Shown piece after piece: positions 44,630 to 58,100 of a stretch of DNA of 64,000 bases. Both the position numbers and the translations under genes were made by a program. How positions within the stretch are numbered: position 1 is the first letter of the stretch; the number at the start of each line of letters is the position of its first letter. This DNA comes from Limnoperna fortunei (taxonomy: Eukaryota > Mollusca > Bivalvia > Mytilida > Modiolidae), in contig OX104112.1 in NCBI GenBank assembly GCA_944474755.1, forward strand, positions 91,525,756 to 91,589,755, given 5' to 3'. The notes under the pieces were generated by a model. The model was given only the letters and a program-made list of their open reading frames with translations, was not told the origin of the DNA and did not search any database.

Positions 44630-44965
44630 TAAATGCCAGAATCCAGACAGCAACCAGTTGTAACTGTATTGAAGAACTCTGCAAAAACTTTTAAAAAGTT
44701 AATGTATTGATTGTATATTACAAAATCCCAACACTTATTTTTATTTATTAACTTTGTGTGTTGACTGTAAGTAATTGTAAAACATATGCTTTAATATGTA
44801 TTGATTTTGTGTGTTTTAATTAATGTAGCTGTATTTGTTTCTGTATGTTTTAATGTCTTAAGCCAACTACTATTTATATTGTCTTTGTATCCTCTTTTAC
44901 ACCTGTGCGTCAGAGGCTTAATTAACTGTTTTGTCTTGTAATATTTAAACAACAAAAAAAGGAAA
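44630..44965 (+). mobile_element. Possible LINE 3' end
   Basis: A short frame (TFKKL.Y type ending near 44,680-44,710) is followed by a T-rich UTR. A hairpin-like 'cacctgtgcgtcagaggctt' and an A-rich end (aaacaacaaaaaaagg) near 44,950 resemble other LINE 3' ends in the window. Weak evidence. Confidence 0.35.
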
Positions 44966-45299
44966 CTAATTTATTGTTCTATTTAAATTATACACTTAAT
45001 TTTCATCGTTTTTCCTTTAAAAATATTCTTTTGTATGTCACCCTACTATATATTTTGTGGAGCATGCAGCACAGCTTTTCGAGACATAAAGGCAGTTATA
45101 TGTAGCTTCTTGTATATGTTCCTTGAATTCTTGAAATGTTCACCATTTGAAACCTTGAAATGTACCTCTTGAATTTGTTTTACGTAGGCTATTGAGATGT
45201 ATTTTTGTGGTTAATAAATACGATGCGGTTATGACCATAGTTCTTTCGAGGGAAAAAAGGAACAGTAATTTTCAGGTAGACATTTTCATATATACAACA

Positions 45300-45610
45300 A
45301 TTGTTTCATTCAGGTACGTTAAAGAAACGTCTGTGAAACGTGTTATATATTATTTTTAATGTTGTGACAACGTTTACAAAACATTTTCGTCAAAATCATA
45401 CGTAGTCTAAATGTCGGGTGTACGTCACGATTTTTTCGTAACATTTGTTGAATATCTGCTAAACGTTGTAAATTGGTTAAAATAAACGTTAAAGCGACGT
45501 TAAGAAACCCATTGTTTTTTTCGTAAAAATAATACTATATAGTAACGTTACTGCAACCAAAAACATTTTAACGACGTTTCATCGACGTAAAATTGTTTGC
45601 TTTGTAATCT
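45300..45610. repeat. ACGTT/AACGTT-rich stretch
   Basis: Many AACGTT, ACGTTT and AAACGT words occur within 300 bp, e.g. 'gacaacgttta', 'ctaaacgttgtaa', 'aacgttaaagcgacgtt', 'gtaacgttactg' and 'gacgtttcatcgacgt'. It is comparable in style to 41,810-41,960. The two may be ends of one insertion or remnants of a palindrome-rich element like the one at 3,181. Confidence 0.4.
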
Positions 45611-46309
45611 TCTAGACTTGTATATTATTTTTTTGTTTATGCTGTATCGTCATGTTTGTCGTTCCGATACTTAATAATTGTACTGGTTGGTACTTTCTTT
45701 GTGATGCCGTAAGTCTATCGAGACAGTACTTTTGTATTGTTACTTAACGCACGTTTATAGTCGTTACTTCAACTACGAAAAAAAACTATATTCAGAAAGA
45801 AAACAAACACATTAACAGAAGATTTCTGGACTGACTTTTGGGGTTCCCTCATTTGGTAATGACGACAATTTCTTAAAAGTTACGAATTCAAACATGACTA
45901 GAATACTTAAACGTCTTATCCTGACATTATTACTGATAATAAGATTCCATTACCATGTACACGCTACCTCAATACACGTGTTATATCATAAGATGACTGA
46001 AAGAGTCTTAGAAAAAACTCATAGCTCACTGCATACATGTATAGGTATTTTTAATTTATGATAACATATGAGGGTTTTATTTAAAGTTAATTCTTCTAGC
46101 TAGGTATTTCGTTTTAAAACAACTATCTCGGACCTGGTAAATCCAACCTAACTGTTTACTGTCATGAAAATGGTTAAGAATATGAATTTAACAGTTATAT
46201 TTTTGTGATATATTTTGACAAAAAATAATTGTTTGCGGAAAAAAATTTGAAAATTTGAAGAATACTAAATTGAAAGATTGCTTTTGTTGCATACCAAACT
46301 CACAAAAAC
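45611..46309. other. Gene-free stretch shared with 13,600-14,160
   Basis: Contains the pre-integration site (46,257-46,281) for the unit A SINE. No gene. Confidence 0.55.
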
Positions 46310-47267
46310 GTGCATGTGTATATAAATTAGCATTTTTATTGCCTTATAAGGATTTGTAAAGTGGTAAACGTAAAAGACAACAAATTTAAGATGTTATTGA
46401 TACTTGTGACAAGTAATGTGTTTTATGTGTTTGGAAATTATAATAACCGATAATTTAATTACAGATGTCATATTTATTTATTCTTAAGAAAGTCTGTCGT
46501 TCTCTTTGCGTGTTTTGAATTTATGTCATGAATGTTTATAAACTCCAAACTAAATAAATCTCGTTTCCGATGTAGCGAAAATACGACTTTATGATTAATA
46601 GTGCAATGTTAAAAAACCTAAAAACGAAATGAATACTTGCAACACACACAGCACAGCACACTATTTTACTGCATACATGTCTAGCTTCTTATGAGTCATT
46701 GACTAACGATTTGTAACAGCATATGGTCGTTTAAATGTTAAGAATAAATGTTAAATCTTCTAGGTATTTTGAATCAAAACAACAATAAATAACAAATTTA
46801 ACCCATCGACTAGACAATGGCTTACAATCAAACAAAACAAAATAACTAAAGCAATGCTTAAAGCAAATTTTGCAAAAAACCAAATCGTCCAATGCAACCA
46901 AGTGTTCTTGGTGTTTAGGGGATTTTTTTAACCAAAATCATTTCTTGGTCATAGATTGTACATGACAAAAGAAAAAAATAAATTGAGTTAAAATAAGTGC
47001 AAGAGTATTTGACATTGATTCTGATTTTAAAAGAAGACCGAGTTTTAGGTTTTCAACCTATCATTGGTATAATTTGAGTACAAATGTTCCTATTTAACCA
47101 TTTTATTTAAACATACCTGTTTTATCCGCATAAATATCTAGCGAGTTATTGAATGTATAAAAATTAGACGCGAATTTGTAAAAATATTAACATACTGTTG
47201 GTTATTACAATGAAGGAATGTAGTTGTTACAATTTGGAAGAAATCAGTAAAACCCGGCCAAAAATAA

Positions 47268-48383
47268 ACGCCCCAAAGTTCGACCCTGGGTCCCCTTCTC
47301 TTTCTTATCTTTATCAATGACATTGTAAATGAAGTAAATTGTCCTATTAAACTCTTTGCAGATGATACAAGTATATATGCAATCGTAGAAAACCCATTTG
47401 TTTCATCCATTCGATTGAAATTGAATCTACAAAAAATTTATGTATGGTTTAACAAATCGTTAGTAAATTTCAACCCCCAAAAGACAGAAACCATGACTAT
47501 TACCCGTAAAAGTGAAACGCTGCACCACCCGCCCCTAAAAATGAATAATGTACAAATAAAAAATGTTTTTTCACATAAGCAACTTGGTCTAACGTTCTCA
47601 TTTGACGAAAATTGGAATACCCACATAGAGAAAGTCGTATCGAAAGCGAATTCGAGGTTAAATATTATTTGGAAATTAAAATTTAAAGTAGATATGCGGT
47701 CACTCGAACAAATGTATTTCAGTTATGTGAGACCTTTCTTAGTATATGCAGACGTAATATGGGATAACTGCCAGGATTATTTGACAGACAAGCTAGAACA
47801 AGTTAATTGCGAAGCAGCCCAAATAGTTACCGGTGCAACAAAATTGACTAGCATAAAACTTCTCTTTCGTGAATGTGGGTGGGAAACCCTTGTAACAGGG
47901 CGAAACAATCATAAACTATTGCTGTTCCACAAAATGGTACATCAAGATACTCCAACTTATTTCTCAAACCTAATACCAGATCGTTTTCAAGATGTTCACC
48001 AATATCACGAAATTCTAATCATATTCTACCACTTCCAGCCCGTCAATGGCTTTCTTCCATCCTTGATTAAATTGTGGAACAAACTCCCCGCGAATATTAA
48101 AAACAATAGCTCTGTAAATTGCTTAAAAACGTTCATTAAACCAAAACGTGCAGTTCCCTCATATTTTTATTTTGGTAGTAGAATTGGTCAGATCCTACAC
48201 GCTAGAATTCGCAATGAAAGCAGCCCGCTGAAAGAATACCTTTTTAAGAAGAATTTGGAATTAGATCCCTTTTGTAAATGTAAACAAATCGGGTCTTCCG
48301 AACATTTCCTACTTATATGCCATTTTATAGAGACGCTTAAAAAATACTGGAACAATAAACACATACATCTTACTACACGGTAA
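47268..48383 (+). pseudogene. Non-LTR retrotransposon (LINE) reverse transcriptase, 5'-truncated but long open frame
   Basis: One frame is open for about 371 codons, from after a stop at 47,265 to TAA at 48,381. It begins with PQSSTLGPLLFLIFINDI, the RT palm segment just before the catalytic motif, followed by KLFADDTSIYA with the catalytic FADD. Next come the thumb (WFNKSLVNFNPQKTETM, then YVRPFLVYADVIWD) and a typical C-terminal end: GSRIGQILHARIRNESSPLK and a Cys/His knuckle, CKCKQIGSSEHFLLIC. It is CR1/Jockey-like by motif. The upstream fingers, endonuclease and any gag are missing or decayed (47,138-47,267 still shows traces), so it cannot act alone. The intact frame makes it the youngest-looking coding remnant here. 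Its 3' UTR runs to about 48,770. Confidence 0.85.
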
Positions 48384-48772
48384 TCCATATTTAACAGACA
48401 TAGACAATGGTCGTAGTTTTTTAACTTTTCAATAATCTATTATAAAAAGAAAAGGATTTGCATATTAAAATGTTGCTCGTGGATAATATCTAATTTACTG
48501 CTTATAAAAATTATACAAGTCCAGTATATAGGCTTGGTCACCTTATATATATTTTTCAAACATAAATGTATTGTTTTATTAGTCTTTAATCATGTAAATA
48601 TATATAATTAACCCATCTTGTCAAATAGAACATAGATAAAATTCATCAGGAGAGGAATTTATATAAGTGGTTATCCACTTGTTTTCCGATCCTCTAGTTC
48701 TATGTATAATTGTATGTATGTTGTTGTTGTAATATTCTCTGAATAAATATTGTTTACACTAAAAGATTTTGT
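48384..48772 (+). mobile_element. LINE 3' untranslated region
   Basis: Follows the RT frame and ends in 'gttgttgttgtaatattctct' and 'gaataaatattgtttacac', including an AATAAA polyadenylation-type signal at about 48,741. Confidence 0.55.
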
Positions 48773-49250
48773 TAAAAAATAAACAAATCATAAAGGATAC
48801 AATCAAAGTTTCTTATGAATTTTTAAAAGCATTATATTGTTTCGCACCTGGTTTTAATGTAGTTCATACATGCTAATATATTTGCACCTTTTAGTCCGCC
48901 AACTCTCTTATATACATGTATTACTGCTTCTGTTTGTTTTATAAGTCAACTTTACAGAACCGTTTGACTGATGCTCAAATTCTTTATACCAACATTCATA
49001 ACATCGCCAATCACAGCCAATTTAACAATCTGCTCACGCCATTAGAAAAAACATTTATGTGTATATAATATGGAAAGTTTATTTCCTTATAAGGTTTTGT
49101 AAAATGGTAAAAGTATAAGACCACTAATTCAAGATGTTATTTAAACTCGTGACAAGACATGTGTTTCATGTTTTTGGAAAGTTTAATAACCAATATTTTA
49201 AATGCAGACGTCATATTCAGCAGCGTGTTTTGCATTTATGTAATTTAACA

Positions 49251-50194
49251 CAAGGACAAAAGTACCGTAGACCTTTAGTACATGTATTGACAATTTAAAG
49301 TCTAACACCTCTTGTGATTACACTACCATTCCGTTCCTTTGTTTTGGTATGTATTTATAGAATAATTAAACATCGTCGAAAATAAAAGCCTTCCTAACTT
49401 AAAGGTACACAAAATCTATTACTGGAGGGAAAACATTTAAGTTCTTAACAGATACTTGTTTGGTTTATACAACAGAGATGGTGATGGCTATTCTTGGGTA
49501 AAATTGTGTTTTTTTTTGTTTCGGTTGCACCTTGTTCTTTTAATTGAAAATAATGTCTTCAAATTGGTTTTAAATAGTCAACGGTTTCTTAAAACAAAAA
49601 AAAAATTCATATAAGAGTAAATTAGGGGACTTCCCAGAGTGTAAAAAGGATACACAAACCGAATTTTTATGTTATTATAATGATCTATATAACTTTAAAT
49701 TGCCTAATTCCGACTACATGTAACGATAACATGTTTCTTAATGTTTCTTTAAAAGCAAAGAATAATTGATTGATTGAAAGTTTGCTTAGCCTCCGGCGAA
49801 CAATAGTTGAGTTTTTGTATTATGGCGATAACAAGCATACAAACAGTAAATCAACGAGAACAAAATGCACTAACAGGAACACAATTTTTACACCCACTGG
49901 AAAGTTTTGAGTAATGAGCGATAATTTTAGCATTTGTAGCTGATGATTTAATTACTATTAGTGTAATCACGTATGTTTTAAATGGTGTTTTACCTGTCTT
50001 ACACAAGCTGTGGAAAGACTTTTGGGGAGCAAACACACTAAGTGAATACGTGTTTCTTTTGTTTTATTTTTCACATTTAGCGATAGTTAATTACATCTTT
50101 TAAGGGTTAATAAACATTATTTTACAAATGTGTTCTTAAACTTATACAGATATAATTAGTATAAATAAATTTTGTCTGCTTGTTTGAATACTCA
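49251..50194. other. Gene-free stretch
   Basis: 49,890-49,960 matches 15,180-15,260. No supported gene; the small minus-strand frame at 49,851-50,036 is not preserved in unit A. Confidence 0.5.
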
Positions 50195-52140
50195 CCTTTC
50201 AACAATTTTTCAGCTATAGCGTCCTGTTATTACAATGTATTGCAGTGGAAGCTAGAGATTGTAGCAATCACCCTACCTTTGGTAAGGAAATTTTAAATCC
50301 TAGTCTATTTAGATTAAAATCGAGCATATACTGTCTGCGGTTAGACTCGAATCCGCTACGTCAGTGTTGATAGACGCGTGATCAACAGTAGAAGAGGTAG
50401 AAGAGACTACTGGTCGACTGAGGCCCCAAGTGTTAATAAAACTATATTAACACGTGCATATGCTTCGTCCTTAATTATATATGTTATATTGTACTATAAA
50501 TGAAGTTTTATAAGCAATTTAATAGGTTGTGGAAAATTTTTTCTCACGTTACACTCTCACCTAAACGCGCGTCTGGCGTGGCAAAATTCATTGCCTGGAA
50601 CTTTGTTTTTTTTATTTAAAATTTGACTAATTTGTTTGATAAAGACAAAACTGTAAAGAAAATTATAAAATAATTCATGCCAACCAATATAATATTTATC
50701 ATTAAAATATTCATGCACATGAGTGAAAATGAATCAATTTAATTAATAACAACACTCAGACTTAAAATATGACCAATGTTTGTTAAATATATTACACAGA
50801 GGTTTAATGTAACAAGTAATATTCATTTTCTACAACAACTGAAAAAAGATTACTTCATTGCCGCCAGTATACTATTCATTATTCAAATATTCATGCATAT
50901 TTTGTCATGAGAGTTAGTGAATACGATGAATGTATCATGAATAAACGCTAATCCTATATTTAAATCATCAAATATAATATAGGCAGCAATAAACAATCCA
51001 GATTTTAATTAAACGTTTTTTTCATTTCGCACCCATGTAAAAACAAGAATTCTGGGAATCCGTTGTTACTAAAATTCTAAATGATCAGCAAAATGCAGCT
51101 AGTATAAAGTTTCTTTAAATGTGAAACATCAAAATTAAACTTTTTAACAGGGGAAAGAAACCAAGCAGGATTTTAATCACTTTTCATTCCGCTATGCAAC
51201 ATTTTAAATTTAGTTTTATTTTTTACGTTTGTTATGGAAAGAAAAGCTAAAATGGGATCAACCCAGTTCGTAGAAGTGAATATTACTGTATGTAGCCAAT
51301 CATCATTTCTGTTACACGGTCAATAATGCATATTCCAATCAAATTCCGCAATGTTGTAAAAACGTCTATAAACGTTTCTTTTACTGAGCACGTTTTGTTA
51401 TTTTGTAAGTATTAGTAAAATATCTTAAGAAGTTCTACCTTCGTCGCATACCCTTCCCGCAGTTATACTCGAACCCGCAACGTCAGTGTTGACAATCACG
51501 TGATCAACAATAGATGACTTACTGCCTTGCAACTGGGCCATTGAGGTCCCAGTGTTAATGAGACTATATTAACAAGTGTTTACCTATATCCTTTGTCTTC
51601 AATTATATATGTCATATTGTACTCTAAATGGAGTTTCATAAACAAGTTAATAGGTTGTGGAAATTTTTTTACACCTTACACTTATACCGAAAATATAACT
51701 AGTAGAAAAGGAGTTTCCTAAACAAGTTAATAGGTTGTGGAAATTTTTTTCCACCTTACACTTATACCGAAAATATAACTAGTTTGTTTGTTTGATAGAT
51801 TATAAAGAAGACAAAGGTTAAAGTAATATTTATTATTTTAAAGACAAAACTGTATGTAAAGTATAGAATGACTGCAATAAGAAAACATGAATATTCCATA
51901 TAATAACAAACCTATATTTAAATCATCAATAAAATATGGGTAGCAATCAACAATTTCTATTGTAATTTAACATTTGTTTTAATTTCGCGAAAATTTAATC
52001 AAGATCTCGTGAAGCCATTGTTACTAAATGTGTAAACGTTTAGCTAGATGCGGCTTATAAGGTGTCTTAAAATGTGGAACATCAAATACTAAATTTTATG
52101 TTTCAGGGGCAGGATTACCAAACAGGGTGGTAACCTTTAC
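50195..52140 (+). repeat. ~1.1-kb tandem duplication with SINE remnants
   Basis: 50,200-51,180 and 51,430-52,140 are parallel copies. Each starts with a reversed SINE piece (head at 50,330-50,425 and 51,440-51,556), continues 'gtgttaat.a.actatattaaca', 'ggttgtggaaa' and 'cttacac', and ends 'gaaacatcaaa.' plus 'tttaacaggggaa' or 'ttcaggggcagg'. Unit A has one copy (15,720-16,340). The SINE at 50,195-50,430 has a body with an unrelated stretch replacing part of it. Confidence 0.7.
51631..51785 (+). repeat. 80-bp tandem duplication
   Basis: Copies at 51,631-51,710 and 51,711-51,785 are almost identical: 'gagtttc.taaacaagttaa', 'taggttgtggaaattttttt', 'accttacacttataccgaaa'. Single in unit A (15,868 on) and in the other B copy (50,500 on), so young. 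Confidence 0.9.
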
Positions 52141-53369
52141 AATCTCTTTTGTCACTTTTAGTGAACACACTAATAATAGTCTCCAAAATTAAAACTGTTT
52201 CAGTTTGGTTTTCTTTTAAGACACTTGTTATTGTATTACATTAATGGATCAACTCAGGGTCGCAGAAGTACATACTACTCTATATATGAAATCTACCTTT
52301 TTAATGCATATTAGAACCACATGCGACAATATTGCAAAAACATAGTATTAGTAAAAATATCTTTAATGTTATATGGACGTCACTATGAGTAACTTGATCG
52401 CTAGGGGTCTCTCAAATACGGCGGGACTAACTTTTTATTTTGTTTTTTGTTTTCCATTTGTATCCTCTTGTGTTTGTCTAAATTCAGAATCGTCAATTTC
52501 AATTGAATTTTGCGATGCAAATGATGAAAACACCCCTTAGAACGAACAATGGACTACATTAAAGGTATTTTGTCATACACATTTCGGATTGGTTTTCATT
52601 GTTGTATGGTTGAGATGACTCTTATTTTATGCTCTTTCAATAAGAAATTATTTAATTTTGGAAGAACATATATGTATTATTCAAAATGTTCCAAGTAAAC
52701 ATTTATTATGTGTATATAAAACGTTCAGATAATAGAATAGATAATTTTTACATTTAGTGTCCACCTAGTTTGCAACAGCAAAGGCAGAGTTATGAGGCGA
52801 TCAAGAAAGAGAATCCTTCCGGTCTCCATTTGTTTATCAAAAACACGACAAGACCAACCAAAAATCTAATAAATACCGCAGGCTGCTTTTTTAAATCAAG
52901 TAAAACTTTTTAACATCTGATGTAAGAACATTATGGGAATGCGGCAGATGTTTTTCAATTTTCTCCTATTTTTACATTTAGACAAGAAGGATGGGCACTT
53001 CTAACAAAAAGATGTGAAAACGTGAAGACGTTTGCGAATGTTAGGCCATAAACAAAAAAATCGCCGATAAGAGCTTTTGGATATTGTTTTGAAATCGTCG
53101 GTATAATGTTTGATACATACATTTTCGTTTATTGGCTGTAATTAATTGTATCAGTTTTTCCAATTTGCTATGACTTGAGATTTTACGACTGTTTACTGCA
53201 ATAAAATGACGATAAAAAGTGTAAAATATTAATTTGAACATAACCCTTTATTTTCATCGCAAATTGTTTTAATTATTTTATTATATGATGATTTTAGTGT
53301 AGCTTAAGGCTGTGGTTTTACTATTGTCTGTTGAAATCTTTATTCGACCATTTTTGCAACAGAAATACG
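52141..53369. other. Gene-free stretch collinear with 16,340-17,541
   Basis: Includes the 'atgagtaacttgatcgctaggggtct' block (52,384) and a single copy of the 159-bp repeat that is doubled in unit A. No gene. Confidence 0.55.
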
Positions 53370-53429
53370 AATAAATAAATAAATAAATAAATTAATTAAT
53401 ACATAAATACATAAATAAATAAATAAATT
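53370..53429 (+). repeat. (AAAT)n microsatellite with LINE-like leader
   Basis: Orthologous to 17,542-17,597, with the same leader 'tttgcaacagaaatacgaat'. The array contains ATAC and TTAA variants. Confidence 0.85.
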
Positions 53430-54006
53430 TTAATACAATTACATGATTTTACCACTAATTCTAACTTTCTTACGGCATTCAGCTTCCTACTAGAAAGAAA
53501 CCGGAGTACCCGATAGAAGGTTGGAATCAATAGAAGATGCATAACTAGTTAATTCTTTCACTGATTCTATTAAACTGTAATTGTAGAAAAGTTATTAAGA
53601 CAGTATGTAATTAAATGAACTTATTTTTCTGATCAGTTGATGAAACATAGAATAAACTCATATTAGTCAAATAAAAGAAAATAATGATAGATTAAATTTC
53701 ACCAAAACTCTACCAATGTGCTTAACGTGTTGCACTTTATTCGTTTCCAGCTGCAATGAATGCATTATTTGTTAACGTGTTCTCGTCCTGAATATAGAGA
53801 GAAGAATCCTCCAGGACGTTTAGCAAACATTCAATCAATTATTAGATTCAAACCGAACCCATTTTGATTGGACTATAGAAGGTTTCAATATTGATTTAAA
53901 AATAAAACATACATGTGACAAACTCCGCCCAGAAATAGTTAACACTTAAGCACGTGATAAAAACACAATAAAAAGCTAGTAATCTGTACGTTTACTTATA
54001 CCAAAA

Positions 54007-54440
54007 CTCCAACAAAAAGACGAAAAAGGTTTACTACTGAATTTTATTTGTGTTCTACAACAAAATAAAATCAAATACAAAATGTCGATTGTATTACCAT
54101 ACACCGCACAACTCAGTGTAGAAGACGTTTCTAGGAATGTATTATTTCCATTAAGCAGTTCAACGACAGTGACGTGGACAGGATCAAAGAAAACATCAAG
54201 ATTTATGTGTGCAGTGATAAAGTCAATGACAGTTATGGAGAAAAGAGAAGACCAATTTCCTGTGTAATAAAATTACAGCTGAAACAGTATCAAGATCTTT
54301 TAACAGCGAAACCTCAACTGAGGATGTTTTCTAGTTTTCTGCAGACACTAGAGACTAAACAACATAGACTTTACTCCGAACATTTTCCATCAAATGAAAT
54401 TCCACGTTTTTGTGGCCTTCCTATCTGGATTTGTTCATAG
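54007..54440 (+). pseudogene. Unknown small gene, unit B copy (probably broken)
   Basis: ATG at 54,082 (MSIVLPYT...) opens 61 codons to TAA at 54,265, without an indel relative to the unit A copy. The upstream frame KLQQKDEKGLLLNFICVLQQ is also open and shared with A. After the stop, a second frame (open 54,174-54,440) contains LQTLETKQHRLYSEHFPSNE and FCGLPIWICS, then TAG. A third frame in the middle reads KITAETVSRSF and STEDVF. The pieces suggest one ancestral protein of roughly 120 residues, interrupted here by a stop and at least one shift. An alternative is that the 'aaattacag' at 54,268-54,276 is a splice acceptor. No recognised domain. Confidence 0.5.
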
Positions 54441-54474
54441 TTTGGTGCTTTATTGTGCACTAGAAATTTCGTTG

Positions 54475-55180
54475 GTTAATAGAAGGCCGTGGATTTTTCT
54501 AAAACGCTTGGTTGCTATTCAACAGTTCCGTATTTTGCATCATAGTAACATTTAAGCAATATATGTAAGCAACCTAATCTCGAAGTATAAAAGTTGTGCT
54601 GAAAACTGTTAAAAAGAACTCTCTCTAAAATGTCTGCCTTTTCAAAATCGCAAGAATGCTACAATAGATCATTTTAGAGTTTTTATGACTTAACACCGAG
54701 GTCGACCATATATAGCACGGATGCTGACCCTGGTAAAGCAGGATATTATTACAGGTCCAAAACAAGTGATCTTATAGAGTTAGTCGTGCATCATTGTTTG
54801 CTGTATATTTTCTTAAGGCCAAAAGTAGAAGCAATAAACGGATATGTGAAGTTAATGGAAGGCTGTGGATTTTGACTAAAACGTTGGGTTGCTATTCAAG
54901 AGTCCGTATGTTGCATCATAGTAACATGTAAGCATAGGCTGTAAGCAACTTAATCTCGAAGTAGAAAAAAAGTGCTGAAAACTGTTAAAAGCTGAGAACT
55001 TTATCTAGAAGGTATGCATTTTAAAAATCGCAACAATGCTGCAATAGATCATTATATTATTTGTCTTAAACATTTTATGACTTAACCCCGAGGTCGGCCA
55101 TATAAAGCACGGATGTTATCCCTGGTAAAGCAGCACAGGTCCGAAACAGGTGATCTTACAGAGTTAGTGGTATATATCTA
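54475..55180 (+). repeat. ~380-bp tandem duplication
   Basis: 54,475-54,810 and 54,855-55,180 share 'gttgctattcaa', 'catcatagtaacat', 'gctgaaaactgttaaaa', 'aatagatcatt', 'gaggtcg.ccatata.agcacggatg' and 'gtgatctta.agagtta'. Unit A has one copy (18,515-18,815), so this arose in B. Confidence 0.8.
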
Positions 55181-58100
55181 TTGCTATCTATTTTATTAAT
55201 TGCGTTCGTGTGTTTTATGTTAGCAATGGCTTAATAAATTTGTCATTCGAATGTTTTCTTTTGATTACGCCTTGTCGTTCTCTGCTTATTTAAAACACAT
55301 TTTACGTTATATACAGTCCTCTATTGATGTTTTTTTTGTAATTTTCTTTCTCGGTGTTTTGTTATATTTATGTATGCCATACATCTATCAAATAAATCTT
55401 TGTCTTTTACACGCCTTCCTCAAAAATTGTACAGTCCCATGCTACATATTTTATCATCTAAATTGGCATACTCTGCACATATGTAATATTCCAAATATGC
55501 AATTTATAAAATATAGATGCATCTTATGTTACTATTTGTTGGATTTGTTATATGTATTTGTAAAGAAGCGTTTGGTCATAATATGCTTGGCAGAATGTTT
55601 GCCTCATGTCATCTTAAAGAGATATAACAAAAGCTGTCAACATTAATTCATATATAAAAGAGGGAAATTCGGTTACAATTTTGACAGTTTAAAAAAACAA
55701 GTAAACCGATCCACCAAAAACAGCCGCTATTTATTTATAAAAATATAACACCAAAACACAAATCAAAAACAAGAAAACAGAAAGTAACGCGACCCAATCA
55801 AAACCATAGGTGCATTCAGGTACTTCAGGCGAGCAAACAGTGGCTGCCTCTTATGAGGTTCCCGTAAAGTGTCACTCATTGTCATTCCACGAATAAGTCG
55901 AATCCAGGAAACTCTACTAATGACTCATATAGAAGTTCTGATCATATTCTCCTTCAATATTGAGTAAGCTTATACCTCTCATGACTGTTAAAAAACTTCA
56001 TTACTAACTATTGTTGTCCAAAGCCTCTATGATTAATATAAATTGAAGTAAAGATCACAAATACAAAAACGTTTCTTTCTGCCTATGAAAATAATCACAG
56101 AAGAACGACTTTATAAGCGTAGATATTTCATGTTTCGGAGGACTTTATTTGTGATATTGTACGACATTAACATAATTTAGTCTTTCAATCTATGATAAAA
56201 TTGTTTATTTGTAATTTTATAACCTAACCATTATTAAAATCAAATAGTTAATTGTCCGAAGTAATATGATCCTACCAAATGTTTTACCTAGACGTTGTTA
56301 TGTTACAAAAGGAGGCATTTAAAATGCAAAATAATATGAAAAAGCTTCTGAACTTGGAAAATATACACTTTTTAGCAATAATCAACATCTTTTATACGTA
56401 AAGAAAAATGTCACATTTAAACTGCTTACTTATTGCAGCATGTAATGATTCTATTTAAGGCTATTACAAGTGATTGCGTGCGCATATCAGTAATTGTCAA
56501 TAATGCACAATTTTTATATATTTGTAAGTAGTATACTATGACTATGACTAGTATGTTTATAATGGGATTTTCAGTAATCCGGTATGTGACTTAGCACCCT
56601 TTTAGCAGTGGGACTCAAACCCACAACCTCAGTGTTGACAGACCACATGTTCTATCGTTGGCAACCTATCTTAACCACTCGGCCACCGAGGCCGCCTGTT
56701 TGTTAATGGAAACTAAATAACACATTAAAAACATCGACTGGAGGCTAAAAAATTATTTTCACGTTTTATAAAAGTGATGAATTCACTTTGACTTGTAATT
56801 GGTTATAATTGTAATAAGTAAATAAGAAAGAACGTGTTGCTTGAAGTAGTGTGTTTAAAGCAATTTTCAGCAATTTGTCAGCTACATGATGGTGTCCAGT
56901 TTTTATTGAGGGACAAAAACCCACCACCTTTGGTATGAAAACTGACAACTCTTGTCAATCAAGATTGGAGTCTAGTACACATTTCCCGCATTGAGACTCG
57001 ACCCTGTAGTATCAGTGTTACCATGTTTGTAACAAATAGTAGACTACCTTAAACACTCTGCAATTAAGGCTCTTCTTTATAAAGTGTGTTTGTTCCCAGT
57101 AAAACATTGTTTTTGCAAGTTACAGGTGAAAAAATAGATATTTTCTACTTATGAACTTCTAAAACATCTACTTCGAGAATGGGGGTTCCGAAAACTTGAC
57201 TCACAGCATTGATCAGCTCTCCTCTTCTGTTGCAATGAGAAATTGATTTCTTGTTGAGTTATACTACGGACAGCCTTGCTGTGTACCTATTACGTTTTGT
57301 AGAGAGTTTAACGTTCCTTGCACGATGAAGATTCATTTTATAGATTTTATAGTCACATTTTGGCCGTATAAAAGACTAAATTTGAGATCTATTCGTATCT
57401 TTTGTTTACATCTGCAGGCTTGTTCAAAGATATACCGTAACACGATGAATGTTTAATTCAAGAAAGGCACTGTGGACTTCTTGTTTTTGTTTTGTCGTGT
57501 GTCTTTATTTTAACTTGAATTGTGTCAATGTCTGCATCAGCTTGAAATTGATAGACCCACACCAAAAGATTGCATCCGAACTACAAGAAGCGTAGCGAAT
57601 GGTTCCAGGGCGTTATGACATCAGGTTCTTATCCAACTCCGTTATGAACCTCTGAAGATCACAGCGACAACCAGGGGTATTGTTGTTGTGAATGTTAATC
57701 AAGTGTGTTACAAGGCGATCCAAAATCAAATCGGTTTCTGAAATTCCAGTTAAGACCAGCACGCCCGTATATTCGCTTGGAACATTAGGCTCAACCAGAC
57801 CTTTCTTCAAGAATAGTGTTTACATTTACCAAGAACGAAAAACTAACTAAAAAATTCTAGGATTTGGTGTGTGCAAGCTGTTTCGGAATCTTTTAAGAAA
57901 ACACGTTTCTAATTGTTCTGTTGACTGTTTGGTTTTCTGTCAGTATTGTTTAGTTAGAATATTGAATATAGACGACTATGGGCAAAGCGTTTGATGGACA
58001 ACGTAAACCGAAAATAAAAATCGTCTATATCCAATAAAATTAACAACAATTGAAAACATCTTTATAAATTTAATTCAACATTATAAAACTTTATAAGAAA

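Larger units (their letters stand above)
46310..49250 (+). repeat. Local ~2.7-kb duplication flanking a LINE
   Basis: 46,310-46,530 and 49,055-49,250 are direct repeats: 'tgtatata', 'ttgccttataagga..tgtaaa.tggtaaa', 'cttgtgacaagtaatgtgttttatgt', 'aataaccgata' and 'gcgtgttttg.atttatg'. Unit A has a single trace at 14,645-14,700. The LINE at 47,268-48,770 lies between them. Confidence 0.6.

Noticed and set aside
56605..56697. Functional tRNA gene (Ser/Leu-like boxes A and B)
   Set aside because: No complete cloverleaf is present, and the sequence is the head of a SINE family with many copies here.
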